DNA from: Thalassotalea sediminis
GTDB taxonomy: Bacteria; Pseudomonadota; Gammaproteobacteria; Enterobacterales; Alteromonadaceae
DNA length: 64,000 nucleotides
Assembly: GCF_030295915.1 (NCBI RefSeq)
Contig: NZ_AP027361.1
Span: 2,914,001 to 2,978,000, forward strand
Reading direction: 5' to 3'
Part shown: in pieces, positions 1 to 8,363 of the stretch
Position numbering within the stretch: position 1 is the first letter of the stretch
Layout: the number at the start of each line of letters is the position of its first letter
The notes under the pieces: generated by a model
The model's database searches: none
What the model was told of the DNA's origin: nothing
The model's input: the letters and a program-made list of their open reading frames with translations, nothing else
Position numbers and translations under genes: made by a program

Positions 1-551
1 CCCCTAGTTATTGCGTCATACAAAATTTCGGGGTTGGTTTTAGCCTCTTGATAAGTCACAGCTTCTGTCAACTGCACAACTAATTGTAATAACTGTTGTT
101 CAACATTTTTTTCCACCGCCTTCAAAGGCTGATGAAGCTGCTCTGTTAATGCCTGCCATTGGTTAGCTAATTCATCGATTGTTGCTTGGCCTTCACTTAA
201 TCCTTTTTCAATACCTTCGATATGGCCCGCCTTTGTCCCTTCTTCATGACCCGCTTTTTGACCTTCTTCAAAGCCCGTAGTAAAGCCTTCTTCTTTTCCC
301 TGATTGAAGCCTTCTTGATAAGCAGCTTGACGAATTTCTTCAATGTCTTCAGCCGTTAATGGCTGAACTTCTTCTTCAATCTCTTCAGGAGGTTCGTATC
401 GCCATGTAGGCTTTTTACCTAATGCATTTGTCGGCAGTGTGCTTTCGTCAAAATCTTGCTCTACTGAAGGATAAGGCCAAACATCAGAGTCAGATGCCTG
501 CTCCGATTTAATGATGTTCTCTTCACAATGTACGCCGGAAAAATTTTTCAT
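1..551 (-). CDS. fliH: FliH, flagellar export ATPase regulator (partial, C-terminus beyond window edge)
   Basis: The reading frame opens with ATG at 551 and stays open to base 1, so about 183 N-terminal residues are present and the C-terminal FliI-binding part is cut off by the window. The N-terminal part is acidic and low in complexity. Residues about 80-125 form a run of glycine-spaced repeats (Q/E-E-G-x-x-x-G units), the GxxxG helix signature of FliH. A more regular helical region follows. FliH homodimers hold the ATPase FliI and dock it at the export gate in the cytoplasm. The gene lies 30 bp downstream of fliG in the order fliE-fliF-fliG-fliH, the conserved class II/III flagellar order, which supports the call despite low sequence conservation in the family. 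Confidence 0.85.
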   Translation of the reverse strand, partial: MKNFSGVHCEENIIKSEQASDSDVWPYPSVEQDFDESTLPTNALGKKPTWRYEPPEEIEEEVQPLTAEDIEEIRQAAYQEGFNQGKEEGFTTGFEEGQKAGHEEGTKAGHIEGIEKGLSEGQATIDELANQWQALTEQLHQPLKAVEKNVEQQLLQLVVQLTEAVTYQEAKTNPEILYDAITR

Positions 552-581
552 GCTTTTACAACTTATTAAGCCTCAAAAACG

Positions 582-1631
582 TTATAAGAATTCATCACCG
601 CCACCAGCGCCGCCAAGCATAATTTCACCTGCATCTGATAAGCGTCTAGCAACCGATAAAATTTCTTTTTGTGCTGCTTCAACTTCACTTATGCGCACAG
701 GTCCCATAGCTTCGAGATCATCTACCATCATTTCAGCAGCACGTTTTGACATGTTAGACATGATCTTCTCTTTCAGTGTATCGTCAGCACCTTTAATCGC
801 TTTCATTAATGCATCTTGCTGTACTTCACGTAAAATTGCTTGGATACCACGATCATCCACATCGGCAAGGTTTTCAAAGACAAACATAAGATCTTGAATT
901 TGTTGACTCATCTCTTCGTCATGCTCACGAATTGAATCCATCAACACACCTTCAATATTAGTGTCTAGATAGTTCATGATATCAGCTGCTGCTTTCAAGC
1001 CGCCCATTTTCGCTGCTTGAGCCCCGGCTTGACCAGCAAATTGTTTCTCCATAATTTCATTCAATTCTTGCAGAGCTGCTGGCTGTACTTCTTCAAGGTT
1101 TGCGATACGCATCATTAAATCTAATCGCGTTTTCTCAGCAAACTGCCCCATTATCTCCGCTGACTGTTCAGGTTCAAGGTAAGATAGAACAATGGTCTGA
1201 ATTTGAGGATGTTCATTACGAATAATATTCGCCACTTGCTTAGAGTCCATCCACTTGAGGGAATCCAAGCCTTTTGCACCACCACCCATCACAATTTGGT
1301 CAATTAAATTGCCAGCTTTATCTTCACCTAATGCAGCCGTTAATGCTTTACGTACAAACTCCTCACTTTGGAACCCAATCGTACTAAAGTTTTGAATTTC
1401 ATTGATAAATAACTTATGAACTGCAGTAATTTTTTCTTGAGTAAAATCTTCCATTGCAGCCATGACCATGCCCACTTGTTGCACTTGCTTTGGCTCTAAG
1501 TGTTTTAGTATTTGTGCTGCATCTTCTTCAGACAAGCTCAATAATAAAATTGCTGCTTTTTCTGCGCCGTCAAGTTTATCGACATCAAACCCTTGCGGTA
1601 CAGCTGCTAGTTCTTGTGCTTCATCACTCAT
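582..1631 (-). CDS. fliG: Flagellar motor switch protein FliG
   Basis: FliG is the rotor protein of the C-ring. Its C-terminal charged helix meets MotA, and its middle domain contacts FliM. The frame shows the three armadillo-like domains. The N-terminal LDGAEKAAILLLSLSEEDAA segment binds FliF. An EHPQ motif sits at about residue 143 in the FliM-binding middle domain. The C-terminal domain carries the DDLEAMGPVRISEVE torque-helix region. I chose ATG at 1631 (349 aa); an in-frame TTG at 1637 lacks a better ribosome site. The start overlaps the end of fliF by 8 bp, suggesting translational coupling. Length is normal for the family (about 330-350 aa). Confidence 0.96.
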   Translation of the reverse strand: MSDEAQELAAVPQGFDVDKLDGAEKAAILLLSLSEEDAAQILKHLEPKQVQQVGMVMAAMEDFTQEKITAVHKLFINEIQNFSTIGFQSEEFVRKALTAALGEDKAGNLIDQIVMGGGAKGLDSLKWMDSKQVANIIRNEHPQIQTIVLSYLEPEQSAEIMGQFAEKTRLDLMMRIANLEEVQPAALQELNEIMEKQFAGQAGAQAAKMGGLKAAADIMNYLDTNIEGVLMDSIREHDEEMSQQIQDLMFVFENLADVDDRGIQAILREVQQDALMKAIKGADDTLKEKIMSNMSKRAAEMMVDDLEAMGPVRISEVEAAQKEILSVARRLSDAGEIMLGGAGGGDEFL

Positions 1632-3348
1632 CTTCAATCAACCAACTTTTCACAACTTGAGAGGACAACTCTGGTTCATTAGCTACCAGAGCACGTACGG
1701 CTTTTAGAATATCTTCGTCGCGGTGTAGATCTGGTAATTGTAGACTACCATCCGGTGCAAAACCAACTGCACCTGCATCAAAATCCGCTGCTAACATATC
1801 CATTGTTTCATCGCCTAAGTCTACATGACTATCAAGTGACTTATCACCATAATCTTCCGGTGTTTGGTCTGGGTAAATCAAACGTTTCAACATAGGTCTT
1901 ACAACAGATAATATCAGAATAATGATAACAACCGCACCTAACGATAGTTTAAGAATTTTTAAAAACCATGCCTCTTGATAAAAAGGTACCGCTACTTCTT
2001 CTTCTACTTCCATGCGTGAAAACGGTAAAGTCACTACTTCTAAGGCATCGCCACGTTGCAAATCAAAGCCTATACTGCCTTGAAGTAGTCGACGGATATT
2101 CGCAAGTTCTTCAACGCTTCTAGGTGTTTGTACTGTTTCTCCATTAGCGTTAGTTGAGTTGTTATAGTCAAGTGCGACTGAAACACTAATACGACGAATA
2201 ACACCTGTTTGTTGCTTGGTGTAACTAATAGACTCATCTAATTCAAAGTTCTTGGTTGATTCTGAATGTTTCCTACTTGGTGTAGAACGCTGACTATTAG
2301 TACCTGTCGCATTTTCAGGAATATTGGCATCCAATGGTGGCTGGTTAGTCAATGCGCCAGGAATACCACCAAGCGTGCCACCGATGGAAGTTTCTTCAAC
2401 TTTCATTTCACTGCGAAGTGCAGGTAAATCTGGGTTATAACGACGCTGTGTTTCTTCAGAATTTGTAAAGTCCATGGTCACATCGACTTGAGCGGTATAA
2501 TTACCTAAGCCAACAACAGGGATCATTATCGTGTCAATTTTATCCATGTACTCTTGCTCACGTTTTTGCTCAATTTCAAACTCTTTACGTGAACGAGATG
2601 AAATTGAATCTTGCGAACCAGAATTAAGTAGTCGACCATTTTGATCAGTAACTGTAACGCGGTTAGGTGTTAAGTTTTGAACAGCTGATGCAACAATATC
2701 AACAATTGAATCAACCTCTTCTTCAGATAATAAGCGACCTTTTCTTAACGTTACTACCACGGTAGCTGAAGGTGATTTTTCTCGTTTAGCAAAGACATTG
2801 TCTCTCGGAATTGCGAGTAATACTTTTGCACGACTAACGGTTTGTAGCTCTTGAATGGTACGTGCAAGTTGTTGTTCACGAGAATGTTTTAATCGTTCAC
2901 TTTCAAGGCGTTGACTAACACCAAAGCCCATGTCTTGCATTATAATTTCTTCACGTGCATTTGGTTCTTCAGTAAGTCCTTCACGTGCAAGCAGCAATTT
3001 AATTTCTTGATATCGATCGGCAGGTACAGAGATAGTATTGTTTTCTTGGATATAATCTTCAACACCATTGGCATCTAGAAAATCCATCGTTTTGATCAAC
3101 TGGTCTGTTGGCAACTTAGTTAAATAACGGTATTCAGGTTGATTCGCCCACATAATAACGAAAACAGCAATTGCCAAACAAATTGCCAATGCCATGATCA
3201 GTGTCACTTGACGAAGCACGTCTACGTTGCCCATAGCCGCAGCCAAGCCTGATTTTTGCTCCTCGATATTATCGTTTGCATTATCAGAGGCTACAAGATC
3301 ACTACCACCATCTGTTGTTGCCATTGCTGTACTTGTTGTATCTGCCAC
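1624..3348 (-). CDS. fliF: Flagellar M-ring protein FliF
   Basis: FliF forms the MS-ring in the inner membrane, the base on which the C-ring and export apparatus assemble. The protein has a hydrophilic N-tail, a first membrane helix (about residues 50-70), the large periplasmic ring-building region with YscJ/FliF-type sequence (NQPEYRYLTKLPTD onward), a serine/threonine-rich linker near 330-360, a second membrane helix near 460, and an acidic cytoplasmic tail that binds FliG. The open frame extends to a TTG at 3366 without a ribosome site. GTG at 3348 has GGAG eight bases upstream and is preferred, giving 574 aa. The gene lies between fliE and fliG and overlaps fliG. Confidence 0.95.
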   Translation of the reverse strand: MADTTSTAMATTDGGSDLVASDNANDNIEEQKSGLAAAMGNVDVLRQVTLIMALAICLAIAVFVIMWANQPEYRYLTKLPTDQLIKTMDFLDANGVEDYIQENNTISVPADRYQEIKLLLAREGLTEEPNAREEIIMQDMGFGVSQRLESERLKHSREQQLARTIQELQTVSRAKVLLAIPRDNVFAKREKSPSATVVVTLRKGRLLSEEEVDSIVDIVASAVQNLTPNRVTVTDQNGRLLNSGSQDSISSRSRKEFEIEQKREQEYMDKIDTIMIPVVGLGNYTAQVDVTMDFTNSEETQRRYNPDLPALRSEMKVEETSIGGTLGGIPGALTNQPPLDANIPENATGTNSQRSTPSRKHSESTKNFELDESISYTKQQTGVIRRISVSVALDYNNSTNANGETVQTPRSVEELANIRRLLQGSIGFDLQRGDALEVVTLPFSRMEVEEEVAVPFYQEAWFLKILKLSLGAVVIIILILSVVRPMLKRLIYPDQTPEDYGDKSLDSHVDLGDETMDMLAADFDAGAVGFAPDGSLQLPDLHRDEDILKAVRALVANEPELSSQVVKSWLIEDE

Positions 3349-3402
3349 TTTAGATTCTCCGCTCAACTACTATTACGCGCACATTGCTCTTTACTGTGTT
3401 AT

Positions 3403-3756
3403 TTAAACAGGCATACTCATAATTTCTTTATATGCTTCGACAAATTTGTTTCTCACTTGCACTGTCGCTTCAAATGCAACGCTTGCTTTTGACGCAGAGA
3501 TCATTGTATCTGCCAACGTGACGCTACGATCACCAAGTTCAAAACGTGTGCGTTTATCACCTGCTTCTTGCTGAATATCGTTGACTGTATTCACGGCTTG
3601 TTTAAGCATAGAACCAAAGTCGCTTTGTGAAGTATTTACCGGCGCAACCTCAGAACTAATAATATTATCGTTCTTGATTGTTGAAGCGCGGTTACCCATC
3701 GCTTCAAGCTGCATATTCTGCATTTGTGCGTATAAGGAGTTACTTTTGATATCCAT
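3403..3756 (-). CDS. fliE: Flagellar hook-basal body complex protein FliE
   Basis: FliE is the small proximal rod/MS-ring junction protein and one of the first substrates of the flagellar type III exporter. The C-terminal half (VTLADTMISASKASVAFEA, then VRNKFVEAYKEIMSMPV) is the typical FliE core ending in an E-I-M-x-M-P-V tail. Length (117 aa) is normal. The start is ATG at 3756. The gene is the first of the fliE-F-G-H operon, with a good sigma54-type promoter about 55 bp upstream (3809-3824). Confidence 0.96.
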   Translation of the reverse strand: MDIKSNSLYAQMQNMQLEAMGNRASTIKNDNIISSEVAPVNTSQSDFGSMLKQAVNTVNDIQQEAGDKRTRFELGDRSVTLADTMISASKASVAFEATVQVRNKFVEAYKEIMSMPV

Positions 3757-3808
3757 GGCATTCTCGCTAGTGTCAAACTTTTGATAAATGAGTTATTACT
3801 AGGATTAA

Positions 3809-3824
3809 TGCAACCTTGATGCCA
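3809..3824 (-). promoter_or_regulatory. Sigma54 (RpoN) -24/-12 promoter of fliE operon
   Basis: On the minus strand the sequence reads TGGCAT-N5-TTGCA, with GG and GC separated by exactly 10 bases. This is close to the RpoN consensus TGGCAC-N5-TTGCA. It lies between the flrC terminator and fliE. FlrC or FlrA is the expected activator, by analogy with Vibrio. Confidence 0.85.
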
Positions 3825-3880
3825 CAATAATAATAAAAGTTTAATGGTTTTTTATTTTTTAAAATCAGTTAGATAGAGGT

Positions 3881-3922
3881 AAACACCGAGCTCTGTGTGG
3901 AACAAAACAGAGTTCGGTGTTT
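3881..3922 (-). terminator. Hairpin terminator after flrBC
   Basis: A 15-bp stem (AAACACCGAGCTCTG with a partner carrying one G-U-compatible change) encloses a 12-base loop just downstream of flrC. It separates the flrBC unit from the fliE promoter. Confidence 0.75.
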
Positions 3923-3937
3923 ATTGAAAGGGATTTT

Positions 3938-5278
3938 TTAAGCGGGAATTTGAATACCACTATCACGCATTTTTGCGATTTTATAACGAAGGGTTCTTGG
4001 GCTAATACCTAATTTTTCAGCGACCGCTTTACGGCTGCCATGACATGCTTGCAATGTGTCTAAAATAATTTGATGTTCTTGCATTTTAAGTTCATTACCA
4101 AGTTTATCTTCAGTGGCCATACCCGATGAGACTTCATTAATGACCGGCGTTTCAAAATTTTCAATTAATAAATCAGCAGCATCTATTACGCCATCACTAT
4201 GCAAAATGAGTGCGCGCTGTACTACATTATCAAGCTCTCTTACATTACCAGGCCATTGATAAGCTTTAAGCTTGCTACACGCTGCCGCGGTAAATTCAGG
4301 TAATGGCTGCTGTTCTTTTTCACAGACTCGTGAAACTAAGTGATTTGCTAACGGGACAATATCATCACTTCGCTCAGCTAGCGGTAACCAATTTAGCGGA
4401 AAGACATTTAAACGATAATAAAGGTCTTCTCTAAAAATCCCTTCATTTACGGCTTCTTTTAAGTCTCTATTACTCGTAGCGATCACACGAACATCTAACT
4501 TGATCGTTTTACGCCCTGCTAAGCGTTCAACTTCTCTCTCTTGTAGAACACGTAAGATTTTAGCTTGTAAGCCTAAGTCCATTTCGGTGATCTCATCTAA
4601 TAGAATGGTACCACCTTGCGCTTGTTCAAATTTACCCGGACAAGCTTGAATTGCACCGGTAAAAGCACCTTTTTCATAACCAAACAAAGTAGCTTCTAGC
4701 ATATTTTCAGGGATCGCGGCACAATTAATAGCGACAAATGGTTTATTCGCTCTCGCTGAATGTCCATGAACATACTGTGCGAGTACCTCTTTACCTGAGC
4801 CACTAGGGCCTAACACCATAACAGATGCATCTGTAGAGGCGACTTTCTTTGCTAGCGTTAACAACTCTTTACTTTTCACGTCGGCAACGACAGGCTCAAA
4901 GCTTTCACTTTTCATGATTGGTAAATATTGGTTGACCATATTTAATAGCACTTCTGGCGCAAACGGCTTCGCCATGTAATTACAAGCACCATCTTTAATC
5001 GCTTGTACTGCATCATCAATAGTGCCATACGCGGTCATAATCAAAACAGGCATTTTGGCAAAGGATGTCTTAATGTTTTTAAGTAAACTTAATCCCGACA
5101 TGCCTGGCATTTGTACGTCACTGACAACAAGATCAATGTGATGATTTTTTAACTGTAGTAATGCTGATTCTCCGGAGTCTGCTTCTATGCATTGGTAGCC
5201 TGCTAACTTTAAGGTATCAACTAATGCTTCGCGTAAACCTGCATCATCTTCTACAACTAATATTTTACTTTGACTCAT
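3938..5278 (-). CDS. flrC: Sigma54-dependent flagellar response regulator FlrC (FleR)
   Basis: This is the NtrC-family activator of middle (class III) flagellar genes, phosphorylated by FlrB. Residues 1-120 are a receiver domain with phospho-acceptor D54 (in VVSDVQMPGMSG). An AAA+ domain follows, with Walker A LGPSGSGKE (about 155-163), a GAFTGA loop near 205 that contacts sigma54, and the [13 protein letters not shown] segment. The C-terminus is a Fis-type helix-turn-helix ending SRKAVAEKLGISPRTLRYKIAKM. Length is 446 aa. The ATG overlaps the end of flrB by 14 bp, so the two are translationally coupled. The many -24/-12 promoters in this window are its probable targets. Confidence 0.95.
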   Translation of the reverse strand: MSQSKILVVEDDAGLREALVDTLKLAGYQCIEADSGESALLQLKNHHIDLVVSDVQMPGMSGLSLLKNIKTSFAKMPVLIMTAYGTIDDAVQAIKDGACNYMAKPFAPEVLLNMVNQYLPIMKSESFEPVVADVKSKELLTLAKKVASTDASVMVLGPSGSGKEVLAQYVHGHSARANKPFVAINCAAIPENMLEATLFGYEKGAFTGAIQACPGKFEQAQGGTILLDEITEMDLGLQAKILRVLQEREVERLAGRKTIKLDVRVIATSNRDLKEAVNEGIFREDLYYRLNVFPLNWLPLAERSDDIVPLANHLVSRVCEKEQQPLPEFTAAACSKLKAYQWPGNVRELDNVVQRALILHSDGVIDAADLLIENFETPVINEVSSGMATEDKLGNELKMQEHQIILDTLQACHGSRKAVAEKLGISPRTLRYKIAKMRDSGIQIPA

Positions 5279-6437
5279 CGCTACTCTCCTGATGTGAAGC
5301 TAACGACTCGTTACCAGTTTCATTTGGCAACAAGGGTAAAGAAATAACGAAATGCGCACCTTCTGCTGGCTTACTGATAAGGTGTACTTCGCCTTGATGT
5401 GCATTTGCAACAGACTTAACAACGGCGAGCCCTAAACCAGTACCTTGGCTACGCGATGTATAAAACGGTTCAAATATTTTTGAGGCTATATCAGCATCAA
5501 TGCCACAACCGTTATCTTTAACGCTGATATAGGCTTTACCGCCTTGGCTGTAACACGCTATATTAATTTTTGCTTGCGTCTCTATAACTTCTAAACTGTT
5601 ATGTACTAAATTTTGAATAGCACCCGTCAGTGCCGTTTCATTGCCAAGAATATGACAGTCATCTGGGCAATATTGAATATCTACCGAAGCTTTTGCTTCT
5701 TCAATCAGCGCTTCAATACCATGTATTGATGATTTGACAATCGCGTTTACCGACAACGCCTCAACGACTTGTTGTTGACCGCTTTTGGCAAATAACAACA
5801 TATCGTTAACGGTTTGCTCTAGATCCGATAAGCGAGACATAAGCTTATCTTGAAAGCTATTTCGCTCGTCAGTTTGTAAGTGTTTACTTTTTAAATTAGC
5901 ACCATAAAGTATTGCTGCTGAAAGCGGGGTACGGATTTGGTGCGCAAGTTTAGACACCATTTGCCCTAGCGAAGATAAGCGTTGTAATTGACTCAACTTA
6001 TCTTGCAACAGGCGTGTCTCTGTTAGATCGGTGATCATGATCAACTGACCAGGTTGGTCAACTAACGCGGTAATTTCTAACTTAACGCGTCGCCCGTCTT
6101 TTAAGGAAACTTCATGCCAATCGTCTGCGCGAGGCTTAAACGACCTTCTAATCACATCAAACCAAGGATGCCCTAATATTGGCTCTTCTAATAATTGACT
6201 GGCAATTTTATTCATTTTAACAACAATACCATCGCCATCTAGCATGATCATACCGGTTGGCATAACGTCAATTAGCTTTTCGAGTTGATTAGATTGTTGT
6301 CGTAAAAGCGCTAGCTCACCTACATAGGATTCAGTAGCAAGCTTTTCTTGATTAGCAATGAATGGCTGCTCAGCAAAAGGAAAGACCTTCTGCTGATACA
6401 TAGTAGAACTTGTTTGATTTGCAACGACTACAACCAT
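5265..6437 (-). CDS. flrB: Flagellar sensor histidine kinase FlrB (FleS)
   Basis: FlrB is the soluble kinase partner of FlrC. The protein has no transmembrane segment. It contains a PAS-like domain (about residues 50-140, LIDVMPTGMIMLDGDG), a HisKA dimerisation box with H166 in LAHQIRTPLSAA, and an HATPase domain with the N-box (LVHNSLEV), the G1 box DNGCGID and the G2 box GTGLGLAVVKS. Length is 390 aa. The ATG at 6437 lies about 37 bp downstream of a sigma54-type promoter (6474-6490), matching the FlrA-dependent class II flrBC operon of vibrios. The signal it senses is not evident from sequence. Confidence 0.93.
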   Translation of the reverse strand: MVVVVANQTSSTMYQQKVFPFAEQPFIANQEKLATESYVGELALLRQQSNQLEKLIDVMPTGMIMLDGDGIVVKMNKIASQLLEEPILGHPWFDVIRRSFKPRADDWHEVSLKDGRRVKLEITALVDQPGQLIMITDLTETRLLQDKLSQLQRLSSLGQMVSKLAHQIRTPLSAAILYGANLKSKHLQTDERNSFQDKLMSRLSDLEQTVNDMLLFAKSGQQQVVEALSVNAIVKSSIHGIEALIEEAKASVDIQYCPDDCHILGNETALTGAIQNLVHNSLEVIETQAKINIACYSQGGKAYISVKDNGCGIDADIASKIFEPFYTSRSQGTGLGLAVVKSVANAHQGEVHLISKPAEGAHFVISLPLLPNETGNESLASHQESSDESK

Positions 6438-6473
6438 AATACACTTCTCGAATAACTGTAATATTCAAGAAAA

Positions 6474-6490
6474 AGCATTTATTATGCCAA
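6474..6490 (-). promoter_or_regulatory. Sigma54 promoter of flrBC
   Basis: The minus strand reads TTGGCAT-N4-AATGCT, with GG and GC exactly 10 bases apart. The -12 box is weaker than consensus (ATGCT). Its position directly before flrB fits class II control by FlrA. Confidence 0.72.
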
Positions 6491-6617
6491 CTGTAACAAG
6501 GTTGTTTAACCGTATGATTTATTAACAAATTATAGGCAGTCAATAATTTGTCAATCGGGTGGTGATCTTATTTTAAAGGATTGTCAATTACACAAAATAC
6601 TATGTAAATTAGCGACG

Positions 6618-8093
6618 TTAATCATCGCTTTTTTGTAAACTGTATTTACGCATCTTTTCAACTAAGGTCGTTCTGCGCATGCCTAATAACTCAGCTGAAC
6701 GAGCGACAACCCAATCATTTTTATCGAGTGATTGCGTAATCAATGCAACTTCGAGATCCGCTAAATATTCTTTTAAATTTAAGCCTTCTTCAGGTAACAC
6801 ATTCACTTGCTTAGTATCATCAGTTTCAAAGCCTTCACTAAAGTCATCATCTATGTCTTCATCGTCTTCAAAGCCAGCAAACAACTCGTTAATGGCTTCA
6901 CGCTCTTGCAATTCTTCTGGATACTCTGGATTATACTCTTCTGCATCAATGTGACGATAGCGAAACGGTAATTCTGTCACATCCACTACTTGCTCGTTGT
7001 ACATAATGATCATGCGTTCTATTAGGTTTGATAATTCTCTTACATTGCCTGCCCAGGCATGTTCTTGTAAGGAGGCAATGGCACGTTCCGTAAAACGCAC
7101 TGATTGGCCTTGTTCATGTTCGAAACGTGACATCAATTCTTTTAATAATAAGGGTATGTCTTCTTTGCGATCGCGTAATGCAGGTGTTTCAATCGGAAAT
7201 ACATTTAATCGGTAATACAGATCTTCACGAAAATCATTAGTTTTGATCATCTCTTCAAGGTTCTGATGCGTGGCCGCTATCACGCGTACATTCGCTTTTA
7301 TGCTTTTCGCACCACCAACACGTTCAAAGGTTCTTTCCTGAAGCACACGTAACAATTTAACCTGCATTGGATGTGGCATATCGCCTATTTCATCAAGAAA
7401 GAGTGTGCCACCTTCGGCAAGTTCAAACCGTCCTTTTCTTGTTGATATCGCGCCAGTGAACGCCCCCTTTTCATGACCAAATAATTCACTTTCAAGTAAA
7501 TCAGGCGGAATAGCACCACAATTTACTGGAACAAACGGAGCCTTACTACGATCGGACAAATTATGAATATTACGCGCAACAACCTCTTTACCTGTGCCCG
7601 ATTCACCGAGTATTAATACGTTGGCTTGTGTACTCGCTACTTGCTCAATCAAAAAGCGAACATGTTGCATTGGTTCGCTTACACCGACAAGCGAACGGAA
7701 TAAAGCTGAGTTTCCAGCACTCTTTATTTTATGATTAGGTAATTTGTTATGATATTGATGACAGTGATGAATCATCTCTGTCAGTTGTGCATAGTTCAAT
7801 GGCGTATTTACGTTGCCAATTACATTCATAAAATTAGCGAGTTTTTGGTTATCAAGCACATCATGCAAAAGAAATGGGCAAGTAGGATGCTTTTTGACAA
7901 GTTCAACGATGGTATCGCTAATCTCACCACAAAGGATCACCGTTAAGGTATTTTGTTGACGTGGTAAAACATCAATTATTTCATCTTGTGCATAACACTC
8001 GTAATGTTCGCCAACGAATGCCAATATCGTAGCAAGTTGCTCAGCGCGCGCTACGTCATTATCAACCACAAGAATATGTTTTTGACCTTGCAT
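6618..8093 (-). CDS. flrA: Master flagellar regulator FlrA (FleQ)
   Basis: FlrA is the sigma54-dependent top-level activator of the polar flagellar cascade and a c-di-GMP-binding protein in characterised relatives. The N-terminal FleQ domain (1-120) resembles a receiver but lacks the usual phospho-aspartate setting. The AAA+ domain has Walker A GESGTGKE (163-170), GAFTGA (210-215), and [14 protein letters not shown] Glu/Asp-rich linker (about 395-440) precedes a Fis-type HTH ([22 protein letters not shown]). Length (491 aa) matches FleQ. It stands alone on the minus strand with 180 bp to flrB, and diverges from the glycosylation island over a 270-bp spacer. Confidence 0.95.
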   Translation of the reverse strand: MQGQKHILVVDNDVARAEQLATILAFVGEHYECYAQDEIIDVLPRQQNTLTVILCGEISDTIVELVKKHPTCPFLLHDVLDNQKLANFMNVIGNVNTPLNYAQLTEMIHHCHQYHNKLPNHKIKSAGNSALFRSLVGVSEPMQHVRFLIEQVASTQANVLILGESGTGKEVVARNIHNLSDRSKAPFVPVNCGAIPPDLLESELFGHEKGAFTGAISTRKGRFELAEGGTLFLDEIGDMPHPMQVKLLRVLQERTFERVGGAKSIKANVRVIAATHQNLEEMIKTNDFREDLYYRLNVFPIETPALRDRKEDIPLLLKELMSRFEHEQGQSVRFTERAIASLQEHAWAGNVRELSNLIERMIIMYNEQVVDVTELPFRYRHIDAEEYNPEYPEELQEREAINELFAGFEDDEDIDDDFSEGFETDDTKQVNVLPEEGLNLKEYLADLEVALITQSLDKNDWVVARSAELLGMRRTTLVEKMRKYSLQKSDD

Positions 8094-8281
8094 AATCCTT
8101 TGATAACCTTTGTTTTTAAAACGATTCAGCTATGATTGTAGCGAGGATTCATGATTATTCAACAAAATTTTGACACATTAGCGTCATAACTTTGACTTTG
8201 CCGCGCTTTATTTTGTGGTAGTTACTGGTGTTGACGTGCAAATTTAACAAATAACGCGTAACATTTTGCTTATATTGAGTA

Positions 8282-8298
8282 ATGGCGTGTTATTTGCT
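8282..8298 (+). promoter_or_regulatory. Sigma54 promoter of the glycosylation island
   Basis: The plus strand reads ATGGCGT-N5-TTGCT, with GG (8284-8285) and GC (8296-8297) exactly 10 bases apart. The predicted start of transcription is near 8309, about 55 bp before the DUF115 gene. It lies in the spacer opposite flrA, so the modification genes appear tied to the flagellar cascade. Confidence 0.65.
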
Positions 8299-8363
8299 TT
8301 GGTTACAAATAGATAAGTTCATTGTAATTAACGCATCATATATTGATTAGCAGAGGCGATAAA

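Noticed and set aside
8227..8239. GG and GC pair in front of the Maf gene that looked like a sigma54 promoter
   Set aside because: Spacing is only 9 bases; the site at 8282-8298 has correct 10-base spacing.
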